Source: Oscheius onirici (Eukaryota; Nematoda; Chromadorea; Rhabditida; Rhabditidae). Taken from it: a DNA stretch of 64,000 bases. The notes beneath the pieces are model-generated. The model saw only the letters and a list, made by a program, of their open reading frames with translations. It had not been told where the DNA came from and searched no databases. The stretch lies in contig OW051469.1 in assembly GCA_932521025.1 (NCBI GenBank), positions 8,320,398 to 8,384,397 on the forward strand. Reading direction: 5' to 3'. Shown here piece by piece: positions 1-11,112 of this stretch (positions within the stretch are counted from its first letter, which is position 1; each line of letters begins with the position of its first letter). The translations under genes and the position numbers were made by a program.

Positions 1-323
1 AGGCTGAGGCTTCCCGTGAAGCCAAAGCCAAGCTCATCGTTGCTGAAGGAGAAGAGAAGGCCTCTTATGCTTTGAAGGCTGCCGCTGATGTCATCAGTCA
101 GAGTCCTCAAGCTCTCCAGATTCGCTACCTACAGACCTTGACCAATGTTGCTGCCGAGAAGAACTCGACTATCATCTTCCCTCTGGTAAGTAAGAGAGGG
201 AAAACAAAGAGACAGAGAGACAATGAGATAGAGACACTGGAGTTTAAAAAAAACTTTTAGCCCATGGATCTGCTTGCCGCCTTCATTCCTCGTCAGCCTC
301 CTGTCCAGCAGGCTTCATCCTAA
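1..323 (+). CDS. Stomatin/band-7 family protein, 3' end only
   Basis: This is the C-terminal part of a stomatin-type membrane scaffold protein, which in animals associates with the inner leaflet and modulates ion channels (MEC-2, UNC-1 and STO proteins in nematodes). The reading frame enters from outside the window in frame 3. The exon runs to 185, a 75-base intron (186-260) follows, and the last exon runs 261-323. Visible family signatures are the [20 protein letters not shown] coiled stretch, the segment [13 protein letters not shown] and the hallmark [16 protein letters not shown] just before the end. The tail after this motif is short (about 15 residues, ending QQASS). Prohibitin is less likely because the NSTIIFPLP motif is typical of stomatins. 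Which stomatin it is cannot be told from this end alone. Confidence 0.85.
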
Positions 324-560
324 AAGCCATGACATTCTTGATTTTTACAATTTTTTCCCACTTAATCCTTACTACGTGTATAATGAATATTCTATCGCTA
401 AACTGTACTCAGCAAAATGACAGTCCTAAAGTCTGTTAAAAAAAGAACGCAACCGTAACCCAAAAATCTTTCGCTTCAGGAACCACAAACCCCTCATTTT
501 CAGGGTACAGCATCAAAAAATTTACAAAATTGGTTTGAATTGGGAGCCTCGAAAGAATTT

Positions 561-750
561 GCAAGATTCTTACTGGAACGTTCCAGTAATTAATCTGTAG
601 AACTCTTACTGGAATATTCCATTAAGGAATGTGCAAGATTCTTACTGGAACGTTCCAGTAATTAATCTGTAGAACTCTTACTGGAATATTCCATTAAGGA
701 ATGTGCAAGATTCTTACTGGAACGTTCCAGTAAGGAATCTGTGGAATCTG
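561..750. repeat. 72-bp tandem repeat with GAAnnTTC palindromes
   Basis: A 72-bp unit starting GCAAGATTCTTACTGG is repeated about 2.6 times (units start at 561, 633 and 705). Each unit carries the 14-bp palindrome CTGGAACGTTCCAG (573-586, 645-658, 717-730) and a second one, TGGAATATTCCA (610-621, 682-693). Both contain GAAnnTTC, the inverted pair recognised by heat-shock factor trimers. The array lies about 410 bases upstream of a TATAAAAG box and about 460 upstream of the aldo-keto reductase start. A regulatory role is inferred. Confidence 0.75.
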
Positions 751-752
751 TA

Positions 753-775
753 GAGGCCATCAAGGCTGGCTATCG
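753..775 (+). pseudogene. Short aldo-keto reductase exon fragment
   Basis: GAGGCCATCAAGGCTGGCTA and the next bases match exon 2 of the downstream aldo-keto reductase (starting 1348) at about 21 of 23 positions and would read EAIKAGYR. It joins directly onto the end of the 72-bp repeat array and loses similarity afterwards. It looks like a scrap of a former paralogue. The match is short, so chance similarity is not fully excluded. Confidence 0.45.
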
Positions 776-1160
776 TGTTCACGAAGTGAATTTTTTTTTT
801 GGGGGTTGTTGCTCTTTTTTCTGAACATGCTTTCCGCTCTGTTCAGAAGGACAGTGTGTTTAGCATTTTTCCCGTTTTCTGTTACCTTTCTCGCTTGGGA
901 TTCACATCATTTTTCCCCTTTTTCATAATCCGATTTTCCAATCGGCACCCCAATTACGATCTGAACTTTTGATACCATATAAAGCACAGATTTCTCCTAG
1001 TGGTTCTATCTCACGCTAGTGGTCACCATCAGTATTCTTCTTTCAAAACACTAATCAGCAAGTGCTTGTGCTGTCCGCAAGGTGCAAAAGGTCAGAAATT
1101 GTCAGCAAGAATCTGTGCTTTGTACCCGTTCTCGTGCTCGCACAGCGTGTCCTCTGTCGG

Positions 1161-1168
1161 TATAAAAG
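1161..1168 (+). promoter_or_regulatory. TATA box of the aldo-keto reductase gene
   Basis: TATAAAAG lies 41 bases before the ATG at 1209, leaving room for a short leader starting near 1190. No splice acceptor directly precedes this ATG, unlike several other genes in the window, so a conventional TATA promoter is the simplest reading. Confidence 0.55.
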
Positions 1169-1208
1169 AGCGACTGTTGGCAGAAAGATCACAGGAACCA
1201 GCGCAGCA

Positions 1209-2490
1209 ATGGCCTCTCCCGTAATCGTCCTCTCCAATGGAGTGAAAATGCCCCAAGTTGGCTTGGGCACCTGGCAGGTACTCTTTTTATAGCTTTCTCT
1301 AGAAAATTGTTTAGTCAAAAGACAATGACGTGAAGATTGCCACCAAGGAGGCCATCAAAGCTGGCTACCGGCTCATTGATACTGCTGAAGCTTACCAAAA
1401 TGAACATGTGATTGGAGAGGCCATCAAGGAATGTATTGAAGAGGGGATCATCAAGAGAGAAGATCTTTTTATCACCACGAAGGTGAGTGAACAGAACTGT
1501 TAGACAGAGAGACAGAGCGACAGAAATTCAAAAAAAATTGCCATGTTTTTCAGTACATGCCCTCCCATGACAACGTTCTCGAAGACATGGAATCGGCACT
1601 GAGAGAGTCGATCAAAAAGCTCGGCACAGAATACGTGGATCTGTACCTCATTCACTCGCCGTGTGCTGTCAAAGTGAGTTTTATGAATAATCTTTAAAAA
1701 AGTACGCTTTTCAGCAGGACTGGACTACACCTCAAGATGTTACTGTGGAACAACTATGGACCAGCTTCGAACATCTGTACAACATAAAACTGGCCAGATC
1801 CATTGGTGTCTCCAACTTCAGTGTCGAGCAAATTGAGAGGGTCATGAAGATTGCTAAAGTCCCGATTCATAATCAACAGGTTAAACAGCTTATTTAAAAA
1901 ATAATCCTTCACGATTTAAGATCGAGCTGAGCATCTACTGGCCACAGCATGAACAGCATGAGGTTTGCAAAAAGTACAACATTTCCATAACCTCGTACGG
2001 AACGCTGGGATCACCAGGAAGGAAGGACTTTGCCTTGCCTGATGGAAAGTAGGCTCTCTTGCGCTTTCCGGCATGTTTTCATTTTCAGGAAGCCTTTCGA
2101 TAACACGAACGTCAATCATCCGAATCAGTTGGAAGACAAGAATGTCCTTGCTCTGGCTAAAAAGCACAACAAGACCCCGGCCCAGATTCTCCTCCGCTAT
2201 GTGATCGACCGCGGAATCGCCGCGATCCCGAAGTCTGTCAATTCTAAGAGACTGAAAGAGAACTTTGATGTGAGTTAACTGCTCAATATGAAACACTTTA
2301 TATTTTTCCAGCTCTTTGACTTCTCCTTGAACAAGGACGAAATCAAGCTTTTGGAGAGCTCTGGACATCACTTTGCAAATTTCATGGTCGACTTGTAAGT
2401 TTTCTGAAGTTTGATGACATCTTACCATCTTTTTTCAGCTGGAAAGATCACCCCGAAAATCCTTACAAGAATCATCAGAATCGTCAGTAA
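1209..2490 (+). CDS. Aldo-keto reductase (NADPH-dependent)
   Basis: This cytosolic TIM-barrel oxidoreductase would reduce carbonyl substrates with NADPH. Eight exons give a continuous 321-residue frame (1209-1277, 1315-1481, 1554-1673, 1715-1879, 1921-2048, 2089-2269, 2312-2395, 2439-2490), the usual family length. The N-terminus reads [16 protein letters not shown]. The catalytic tetrad is visible: Asp and Tyr in [13 protein letters not shown], Lys in LFITTK and His in LYLIHSP. The SIGVSNFS strand, the [14 protein letters not shown] segment and the cofactor-binding [14 protein letters not shown] motif follow. Substrate specificity cannot be inferred. A TATA box and a palindrome array lie upstream, and related fragments lie at 753-775 and 4324-4513, so the gene once had nearby copies. 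The protein ends NHQNRQ. Confidence 0.9.
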
Positions 2491-3046
2491 AATCCACGCT
2501 ATATAAACTTTTTCGCTTACTTTTTGAGAATTCCCTAATTTTGGCCTTAAAAAGTAGTTCAGAAGAACATTATTGTCTTTGCCAAGACAGTCCTTCTCTT
2601 GTTCCAATCTTGCACGGAAGCCGCCCAAAGATTGCTCAAACAATTGGCAAGGCGTAGAAATTCCCGATAATGCGGGGAAAATGACACTTTTTCGGATGTT
2701 CTTCTTTGAAATCCTGTCTCCTGACTGTTAGACGATGCTGGTCGGTAGTAAAATACATTTCATCGACAGAGGGAATGCAAAGGGATAAAAGGACGAGTTC
2801 GTTCTGAAAACTTACTTTTTCATTGAGCTTTAAGTTTAAAAACCTTAGTTTTTTCGCAGCGTCAAAACCATAAAAATGTTCCCTGTTCACAAGTTCAGTC
2901 GCCGGTCAACATGTTTATTGGAGCACGTGCATGATGGCGCCCGTCTCCGCTTGAGAGGCACCCGTCCACAAACATTTTGATATCCAAATAAAAGGCTATT
3001 TTCCGCTCTCGATAAGACACACTTTCCCCTCCATTCACTTTCAAGC
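2491..3046. other. Intergenic region between aldo-keto reductase and F-box-like gene
   Basis: I see no conserved reading frame here. The stretch 2500-2900 would hold the 3' untranslated region of the reductase, and the final 100 bases the promoter of the next gene. Confidence 0.5.
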
Positions 3047-4282
3047 ATGTCCACTACTTTCTCTCAATTTTTTCTGGATCACCTTCCTTCTAATATTCTT
3101 CTGGCTGTTCTCAGAAAGGTAACGAATCTTTTGTTGTGACCAGCTGAAAATTTCTAGACAGATGGCTCCACGTTGAACTCTTTCCGGAGAACCACTTATT
3201 GGATAAAGCAGTTTCTTCTGAGAAATAAGAAAGTTCTGAAAATTCCTGTCTCCTGGAGAAGTCTTCACTACAGAGACGGAGTGAGTATTTTGTTTGTCAG
3301 AGTATCGCTTTCGATTCAGGCCCTCTGTGTCCAAAGTTTCAAACAAAATGCCCGTATTTACTTTCCCAAAAATCGGGAGGATCTTCAATGTGTTCAGTTC
3401 AGTGGAGAACTTGTTCTAGTGGGTTTTTGGGCAGAGGGACAGAGAGATAGAGAAACTCTCTCAGGATAAATTCACAATTTTAGCACGAAATCCGGAAGAA
3501 GGAAATTCACGATGTTCTTGATATCTGCGCAAATCTAAATTGTACCAATGTGGTCTTTGACTACTGTCCCCAGAATGTCATTCAGAACATTTTGGATCGA
3601 ATTAGTCCAGAGAAGATTACAGTCTACATTGCTAACATATACGAAAGAATTGACTACAACTCAAATCTGTTAGCCTCGGCTGCTTTCACTTCGGCAAAAA
3701 GCCTCGTTCTTTGCAACTTTACCAACATCGAGACGAGTTTTTTAAGAAGGGATCAAGATGTTTTCTTCCATCTTCCGGATGTGAAGGAATCGTTGAAGAA
3801 GATTCTCAGAGGAATGAGAGAAGGAAGAGTAGAACCCTGTAAATACATGGTAGTCTCTCATCTGGATCACAGTCTGGTTCCTGTTGAGCCGGTAAGAGAA
3901 ATCTATAAACTCATAGAGAGATTTTAGGTCCAATACTCTCTGAACCGCGACGTGACCCGTGAAAACTATTTGGAACTTCTCCAGGGTTTAGATGCAAAGC
4001 TCGAATGGTCGAGAACTACTCACTCGAGGTCTGAACTGAGAAATGTTCGTAGGAGAGAGGTAAGCGAGTTGTTCTATTCAAAACCACAAAAAATTACAGT
4101 TATCATCAAACTGGAGCTCTGACAACATCTTTCTATATTCTATACGACTTCCTAAAGGATTTTTAGCAGTCTCTTTCGTTTTTTTGCCGCATCTCAATGC
4201 AACTCTTCGACCCTTCCCGAACAAGAAACTAATGATGGAGAGCTTTAAAAAGAACGGTCATAAATTGAGAAAGTTTATTTGA
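3047..4282 (+). CDS. F-box-like protein of the nematode-expanded type
   Basis: Six exons (3047-3118, 3158-3280, 3320-3418, 3484-3891, 3928-4059, 4100-4282) join into a 338-residue protein with all phases consistent. The first 25 residues, with the segment FLDHLPSNILLAVLRK, resemble the start of an F-box, the Skp1-binding helix bundle of SCF ubiquitin ligases. The rest has the leucine- and isoleucine-rich beta/alpha look of nematode F-box-associated domains, for example VVFDYCPQNVIQNILDRI and SAKSLVLCNFTNIE. If correct, it would recruit a substrate to a cullin-1 ligase. The family assignment rests on general resemblance, not on a diagnostic motif. An A+T-rich AAATAAAAGG near 2986 could serve as the promoter. 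Confidence 0.5.
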
Positions 4283-4323
4283 AATGAAGATCTCTTAAGC
4301 CGGTATAAATTAATGAGTTTCGT

Positions 4324-4513
4324 TTACTTGCGGTGTTTCTTGAAGAGATCTTCGGGGTGGTTCTTCCAGCTGAAAACCAGCCAGAAGATGTCGACAGTCT
4401 TCAGTCCTTACAACTCCATCAAGAAGGTCTCAAAGTGAAGTCCAGAGCTCTCCAGAAATTCGTTTAAATTCGTCTTAAATTCGTCCTTGTTCAGGGAGAA
4501 GTCGAATAGCTGA
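4324..4513 (-). pseudogene. Aldo-keto reductase pseudogene fragment (last two exons)
   Basis: Read on the minus strand, this matches the last two exons of the intact reductase at 1209-2490. It begins after TTTTTCAG with [11 protein letters not shown], continues LESSGLHFETF, and ends with WKNHPEDLFKKHRK and a stop. An insertion after KDEF adds extra residues, and the first exon runs into a stop (MEL then TAA) at the old splice donor. The intron acceptor GGTTTTCAG is kept between the two parts, so this came from a DNA-level copy, not a retrotransposed mRNA. No upstream exons are visible. Confidence 0.75.
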
Positions 4514-4708
4514 AAAATATCGCGTATACTCCATTTAAAGTAGTAAAGTAAAGTTTCTCCCCATCTACGCCAGACTTTTTGACAGATTTCGGAAGCGGAG
4601 AAGAATCACTGGACATTAAAGCGAGCCTCCCCCTACTGCCTCTTATCTCAGTGTATTAGCCTCTTATCTAAGTTCATGAAGGTAGCCAAAGCGGGCGCCG
4701 CCTCACTT

Positions 4709-4776
4709 GCATGGCCTAGTGGATAAGAAAGTCGACTGTAAAACACAGGGTCAGGGTTCGACTCCCTCGTGTGTCA
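4709..4776 (+). repeat. tRNA-like sequence (possible SINE head)
   Basis: The sequence has an A-box-like TGGCCTAGTGG and a near-perfect B box, GGTTCGACTCC, at tRNA spacing. A T-arm stem AGGG/CCCT closes around TTCGACT. The first and last seven bases do not form an acceptor stem, so it is probably a tRNA-derived repeat and not a functional tRNA gene. Confidence 0.5.
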
Positions 4777-4944
4777 AAAGTGTTGATATTCTTGGATAGG
4801 TCTAACGTTCTCTTTTGTTTATTATTCCACTTCGAAAAAACTGATTTTTCTTCAAAAATTGTTTCACTTGTCTCATTTTCATTACGACTAACCTCGCAAC
4901 TTGACTAACGGTTTTCATACCGAAGGCGGGATTTTTAGCCCAAA

Positions 4945-4975
4945 CAATGTTCTGCAAAGTTGTAGAACATCGCAA
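4945..4975. repeat. Short copy of the GTTCTGCAAAGTTGTAG palindrome family
   Basis: AATGTTCTGCAAAGTTGTAG is followed directly by AACATCGCAAAACTC. This is a deleted version of the dispersed hairpin: the loop and the second CTACAACTTT arm are missing. A tRNA-like sequence on the opposite strand follows about 150 bases downstream. Confidence 0.6.
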
Positions 4976-5111
4976 AACTCAAAAACGAGTTTCTTCGTGA
5001 GAAACTATGTCAGCGCGCCGAGCCATCGAACTGTCCTCTTCAACTGGTGGTTCCGCCGCTCTTTAAGTTCTCTGTTTCACATAAAACTCCTTGAACTAAT
5101 ATGCAGAAAAA

Positions 5112-5182
5112 ATCGACAACACAAGGAATTGAACCTGTGACTTCAAAATTAGTAGAAACATATCTTATCCACTGCGCTAGTG
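5112..5182 (-). repeat. tRNA-like sequence (possible SINE head)
   Basis: On the minus strand this reads TAGCGCAGTGGATAAGA (A-box-like), then about 30 bases later GGTTCAATTCC, a perfect B box. The T-arm ACAGG/CCTTGT can pair. The remainder does not fold into a convincing tRNA, so a tRNA-derived repeat is the better call. Confidence 0.5.
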
Positions 5183-5884
5183 TCCTTTGTAGGCCGCCGC
5201 AGCGCTGAAATTTTGCGCGCGAAAATTCAAACGGGGGGTAGAGATACCCTCGCTTTAAGTTAACCAATGGTTGCATATGTTAACTCAAAATCGCTGAATT
5301 TTAAGTTTATCAGGGACCAGCCGTCTCCGACGGTTGTCGCCAACCTGGCGCTCAGAAGTGCGAAATAAATTCTATCCAAGTTCTAGATTCCCATCCGAAT
5401 CGATCTTTGACAAAACCTAACTACCTCATTCTCACTCCAAGTTTAAAAATAATTATCTTATCTTGACAAGGCGCACATCCTGCCATCTTCAGTGCTTTCT
5501 CTCCCATTCAGTGCGGGACTTTGAAATGCAGCTTACGGTAGTTTGCTTAGAGACAGAGATATAGAAAGTCCGATCCCTCATTTCTGTTCTTCTGACGTGA
5601 TCTTCTCATTCTCCCATGGTTTGATGTTTTTTTGCTAGTTTGGTCGCCGTTCTCTTGCCTCCATTGTAGTGAAGAATCTGTCTGGCTTTAATGAGCTATC
5701 GTCCCAATACTGCTCTCTTGTCTCTAGTCACAAAGAAAGAGAGATTATATGACACTTATAGGCCAGATAAAAAGAGTTCAGTCGATCTCTGTCTCTCTAT
5801 CCAAAATAAAAGAAAAGCATAAGTTCGCTTGAAGATGATTCTGGCCGTGATGGTGGTGACTGTCTTGTATCCAGGGGCCAACTT

Positions 5885-6125
5885 TTCGGTAGTTTAGACT
5901 TGAAATCGCCGGACACTTAAGTGATTTCATAGAACATAGACATTCCTAAGTCACCAACGATTTCAAATCGCTGAACGTTTATGTCACAGGCGATTTCTTA
6001 TGTAGACTTGAAATCGCTGGACATGTAAGTCACTAACGGTTTTATTTTTGTTGGAAATCGCTGGACTTACGCACAAAGTTGGAAATCACAAAGTTGAAAA
6101 TCGCTGGACTTAAAGTTGGCCAGCG
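5885..6125. repeat. Degenerate tandem repeat of GAAATCGCTGGACxTxxAAGTCAC
   Basis: A degenerate unit centred on GAAATCGCTGGAC and AAGTCAC recurs at least five times with variable spacing. The block is flanked by GGGGCCAACTTTTCGG on the left and AAAGTTGGCCAGCG on the right, which are imperfect inverted ends, so it may be a mobile element with internal tandem repeats. Confidence 0.6.
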
Positions 6126-8033
6126 ACTGTTACTGTCTCGACAAGTTTATCGTCCAGTGTATTTTAACATGTTGCTCTGCATTGGACTGTGATTAGAGAT
6201 TATCTTCATATTTTCTGACGCCAATTGGACCAAAAAGGACTCCTCCGGACCATCTGACGTCAATTTGTATATCCAATCATGGAGCTTATCCATAAGAAGA
6301 CACACTCTCTCCTGTCCCCATCTGTCAGCCCTGCGTCCATTAGCAATTCGTCGAATCATCTGTGTGCACGCGCGATTACTCACCCATAAACGGGGCCCCC
6401 TGTTCCAATTAACATATTCCGCCGGATTTCTACCTTTCCCCTTCTTTGCTTGTTTGCCTCTTAAAATTAATCAAACTCAGCTCGGAGTAATAACGAAGGC
6501 TCGAGAAATGTTTGCCAACACGTGATGATCCTCTATTGGTAGGCAATCAACACAAGAGTTTGATTAAACAGATCGGTTTTTGAAATGATGTCAGCGAATC
6601 GTGCAAAAAAAAATCTGTATAGCGGAGGATTACCTTTACTGCAGATTATCAGAATCCTGTTAACAAATTTTACGGAAATCTGAGGCCTGTTATTGCCGTT
6701 CTGCAAAATTGTTACTTTCGCTCTGATTAAGCTGCTGCTAAAAATAAGACCTTTTAATTTTCGAACAATTCTTGACAGTCTCTTTTCTCCAAAAAAAAAG
6801 TGTCCTTCCTCCATTTTGGCGCATTCTCGTCACGGTGTCTCGGATAGACAAACATAAGAGATATTCGATACGTTGCCATAACCTTTCATGTATTTCTGTT
6901 CAATTCATTACAGCTCCCGAAAAGCACGGCGTGAAATCCATCACAGAGAGCTTAGCACGGCAATTACCAGAGAAAATTGTTTCCGAGCCCTTCTGGATTA
7001 GCACCAATCTCCCTGTTCTCTCCGATTTGAAAAAAGGAGTGGGCTCTGTGAATCAGTAATAGAAAATCACTGAGCCATCTCATAATCATTTCTCTTATTT
7101 CTCTTTGACTTTATAACAAGATGACGCGCTCAGATTGCTCGTTGAATATTCAGACGGGTCATCAGAATGTGTGATTAGGTCATAGATCTATCTCTGTCAG
7201 TCTGTCAGTCTCTGTCATCCCGTCTAGAAATTTCTCCTCTCCTCCAGAAAACTCCCGTCTCCATGACTACCTCCTCTTTTTCTCTCCCTTCCTCCCACTG
7301 GGAGCACTCTTCGATCCCCTCCGCCCGGTCAGCTGACGAGGCCCGCCAAGACGGAGGAATCCCTTCTGGAAGACAATTAGGCTTATCTGCTTTGGATTTG
7401 TGTCCCGGGGCCAATTGCGATCAAGTGTGGCTCCTGCTCTCAGATCTCATCAGCAGAGGCGCGACGACGCAACTAATTCCCCAAAGCAATTTCCTCCTTT
7501 GGCCCCTCTCTCCTGCGTCAAGCTCACAGCTCAGATTGGACACAAACAACGTAGTTGTGTCCTTTCTAGACAGGAAGTTTTTCCCATCTATCCAATTTCT
7601 TTGTTTTCGTCTTCTCAAGCCAAAAACCCTGGTTTTCAGTTTTTGACACTCGCAGCGAGCAAAAAGAGATTTAGAGAGATTAACATTCTGAATTAATCCA
7701 GCGGATTAGAGTGGGAAGCAAAGGATTTAGGTAAAATTTGTGTGTTTTACTGGACATGATTGTTGCTCCCATTGGAACTCAGTTATTTCGCAAAGAGCTC
7801 TAAAACTATGCCAGTCTGCTTGTATCAGGCAACTATTGAGCCCCAATTTCAGTTTTTAGGTTACGGTAGTTCAGTAGACACCTATGAAGCTACCTGTATT
7901 GTTTTTAGAGGGAAAGACTAGAGTAAAGAGGCCGAGTAAAGAGATACAGTAAGCTCAAATATTTTTTCAGTTAGAAAGTCTCTGTCCCTCTTATGAGTTA
8001 GAAACTGTTCAAAATGGATCTAATCGGGTGTCT

Positions 8034-8173
8034 TCGCTGCGAGACCCATTCACTCAAATTTAGTAGACAAACATTGGAAAGATACTCAGCTGAGCCTCAG
8101 TTTTGCCTGCGTATCGTACCGGCTGATTGTGAGTATCCAATGTTTGTGGCGCAAGCAAATGAGCCTCACAGCG
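8034..8173. mobile_element. Foldback element (MITE-like)
   Basis: CGCTGCGAGACCCATTCACT and onward through ACATTGGAAAGATACTC pairs with GAGTATCCAATGTTTGTGG through AAATGAGCCTCACAGCG. The arms are about 45 bp and imperfect, with a loop of about 40 bp. The inner end of each arm carries the core GATACTCAGC that recurs in other foldbacks of the window. No coding capacity. Confidence 0.6.
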
Positions 8174-8677
8174 CAGATAATAGTTGTAGCTAACCACAGT
8201 AGGTGCTCTTTTTAAAGTGCTGCAGAACTTTCGATTCTTACGTAAGGAACTTTTTGCAAGTCCTCAGTGACACTAATTTGCCCTCTCACGTAATCATGAT
8301 GTCAGAGGCGACAAATGCATCCAACTCGCTCCCTCTCATGATTTGTCCTGCCTCTAGGAGACAATCTGAACAAAAATGTCCATGACGTTCCGTGAAATCC
8401 CAGCGTCTGGAATTATTCAAAGGGAGTCGAATGTCATATGCGATATTTTTCGACGGAGAGACTTCTGACACCACTCACATGCGCCAATCGGACGGAAATT
8501 GCGGGAAGACATGACATTTGCGAAGAAACATTAAGCCTTTACTAGTTCTACACTTACAGCAATCTCTCAGTGGTCAGTACGCAAAAGTCCGTCACCAATA
8601 TTTCTATCTTGACGCGCAAATTTTTGTTAGTTTTCTAGCGCGTTTCTGAGCCATACAATGTGATTTTCCAATTTTGC

Positions 8678-8735
8678 GATGTTCTGAAAAGTTGTAGCTT
8701 TTTATCCGATCTACCACTTTGTAGAAGGTCGCAAT
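8678..8735. repeat. Dispersed palindrome family copy
   Basis: GATGTTCTGAAAAGTTGTAG, then TTTTTATCCGATC, then CTACCACTTTGTAGAAGGTCGCAA. The arms pair imperfectly. About 90 bases downstream, GAGTTCAAATGTCC looks like a decayed tRNA B box. Confidence 0.65.
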
Positions 8736-11051
8736 TTTTATAAATGCTGTTTTGGGTATGAAAAGACGTCCGGCGCGACTGTCTCAGAGTTCAAATGTCC
8801 CAGTTTCAAGAATTTTTCTTCTTCATTTAAAGAACTTTAACATTGTTATACCATCCCTATTTTTCAGGCTCTTCCATAGCCTTCCTTTTTGATTCTGTTT
8901 ATGCTCCCAGTCCCCTCTCTCTTGAATATTTACAGCCGTATTTTATCGTCGCGTCATCTCGTCGGAAACGTTGTCCCTGGTAACAAGCCCCCTTCCTTGA
9001 AAGACACCTCATAAGCGCTCTTTTGTCGAGCCGACGGCCCCGGTTCAATGCGGCGGTAATTGCCGTCCCAAGGTGCGAATTTGAGGCCAAAAGCTGACAC
9101 AGAGAGCCATAACAACACTTGGAAACATTTTTATGGCTCGTTTTGGTAGTTTGGAATTTGAGTCCTAGCATTTTTCGCTTTGAATGTGAATGCCGTAATA
9201 CTGTAGCTGTCCAGACCTCTAAATATGATGAGGATTAATTGTCTTGAACCCGAGATTAGAGCGGAATTAGAACCGCTCATTAATTTTGCATGAAGTAACA
9301 GCTGTCTCTACAGCTCTCTGATTTTAACATGTGAGAAACTTTTGTCGCTTTTTCGATTCTTTTTTCCCAAGCTTCCAAGCCCTTTCTTTCTCTCCATTTT
9401 AACACTTGCCTGTTCCTCACAATCAGATCGCTCCCACATGTCGACTTCTAATGTTCTATTTTGTGTTGAAATTGTCGACAATGAACAAGCTACTCGTTAA
9501 ACTAGATTTTAATTACATTGACTTTTGTAAGCGTGCTTTGTTTAACTCTTTACGGTATTCTTTGATGCAGTTTAGTTGAACCGTAGCCACAAATTTCTAC
9601 AGCCATACAAGCAGTAGAACCTGGAAAGTACCCACAGTCCTTAGCTGTCTATCAAAACCTTTTGTCAGTAATGGAAATTCCTCAAATCCAGACATTACAG
9701 ATTGAAACGTTCCGGCTTCAGGGAAATTTTGATAAAGTTTGTGAATGTCCAGCTCCAGCGAACGGAGAAATATAATCATCATGTTGGTGTGACCTAGAAT
9801 CGCATTTTTCAGTATATTTGGAGCAGTACAGTTTTTCAAAAGATATGTTGTGTACGAAGAGGCTGCAGCGAAAAGGGAGATGTTAACTCTGCCAGTTCAT
9901 TGTGCGATCTCCGCTAGATCCGCAAAAGGTGTGGGCGTATTCGAGGTTGACATCGTCCCTCCATCCCTTATCGACCACAACTCTTGGCGCAAGCTTCGAG
10001 CCTCAGGGCCTCTTATCGACCCACCACAACTCTTGACGCGCACTCGGGGGCCTCAGGCCACGCCTTCCTGGGCTCTTAATAATCCATCCCTCATCTCAAA
10101 TTTCATCCCTGTTTTTCCTGAAAGTTTGATTGATACCTTGGTCTGATTTTTAACGAATTCGAGTATTTTACTCGGTCTCTGTTCCGTTTCTCACCAAAAG
10201 TTCCATCAGACTCTTACCAATTTCATCAGCTGTGAGAGCCTAATGCCGTTAACCCAATCGTGCTTCATTGTCTAACCATTTTTGAGCCATTCTGTCATGG
10301 GGCAATGAGCACGACATTCGTTCTTCCTGGTGGGCAGGAAGGTAATCAAGTTCAAGTTCCGTGTTCAGGCCCTTATTGAATATGGGTAGGGCTCAAAGGA
10401 GGGGGAGAGAATAATTGGAATATCATTGAGAGTACCTCTGTCTCTTTCTGTCCCTCTGTCCCCCTGTCTCTCTCTGTCTTTCTGTCTTTCTGTCTTTCTG
10501 TCTCCCTGTCTCTCTGTCTCACAATAGCACTGCTTATTGCTACCGCCTTAACCCCCAGCTTTTTGTTACTAACAAGTCTCTTGTCGCCAACAGACACGCT
10601 GTCACTCGCACAGACCTCCCATATACAATCATTTCCCGGCACTCGCACATTGCCAAAACTACTGCTTATTCACTCGATGCCTCATGTCGCTTTTCTGTCG
10701 TCTCGCCGTCTACTTTTTTGTTTGCTCCGAAAATTATGAACAGAAACCCAACTCTCTGCCGCTTTTGGCGGAAATTGAAAGGACACATCGAAAAGAGGAA
10801 TTGAAAATGTAGTTTTTCAGGAAGAAAAGGTGGATTTCCGGGTTAGTACTGAAGAATAATGATCTTGTTTTCATCTCTTGTAACGGCTTAGAACCGCCTT
10901 GTTTGTCAGGGACAGGGGATAAATTATATTTTAACCTTTCTGCAAAATAATGGAATTTAGTACCGTAGAGGTTTACTCACATCGTACAATTGAGTGTTCA
11001 GTCTAAGCTTAAACCCCGGTTCTGGAGCCCACGATCACATTTTTTGGACTT

Positions 11052-11112
11052 TCGATGTTCTGCAAAGTCTTAGTTTTTGTTGTGGTCTGCAACTTTGCAG
11101 AACATTGCTAAA
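11052..11112. repeat. Dispersed palindrome family copy
   Basis: TTCGATGTTCTGCAAAGTCT ... GGTCTGCAACTTTGCAGAAC ATTGC. Arms ATGTTCTGCAAAGT and AACTTTGCAGAACAT are almost fully complementary with a loop of about 25 bases. Confidence 0.7.

Noticed and set aside
1-323. Prohibitin C-terminus
   Set aside because: The band-7 frame ends with [16 protein letters not shown], which is characteristic of stomatins, not prohibitins.
560-750. CRISPR-like direct repeats
   Set aside because: Units are 72 bp without unique spacers, and the genome is eukaryotic.
7205-7646. A protein-coding gene in the 127-codon Ser-rich plus-strand frame at 7263
   Set aside because: Low-complexity pyrimidine-rich sequence opens several frames at once; no splice structure or family resemblance.
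9597-9839. F-box-associated domain fragment on the minus strand
   Set aside because: Hydrophobic pattern is vaguely similar to the F-box-like gene but there is no alignable motif or splice signal.
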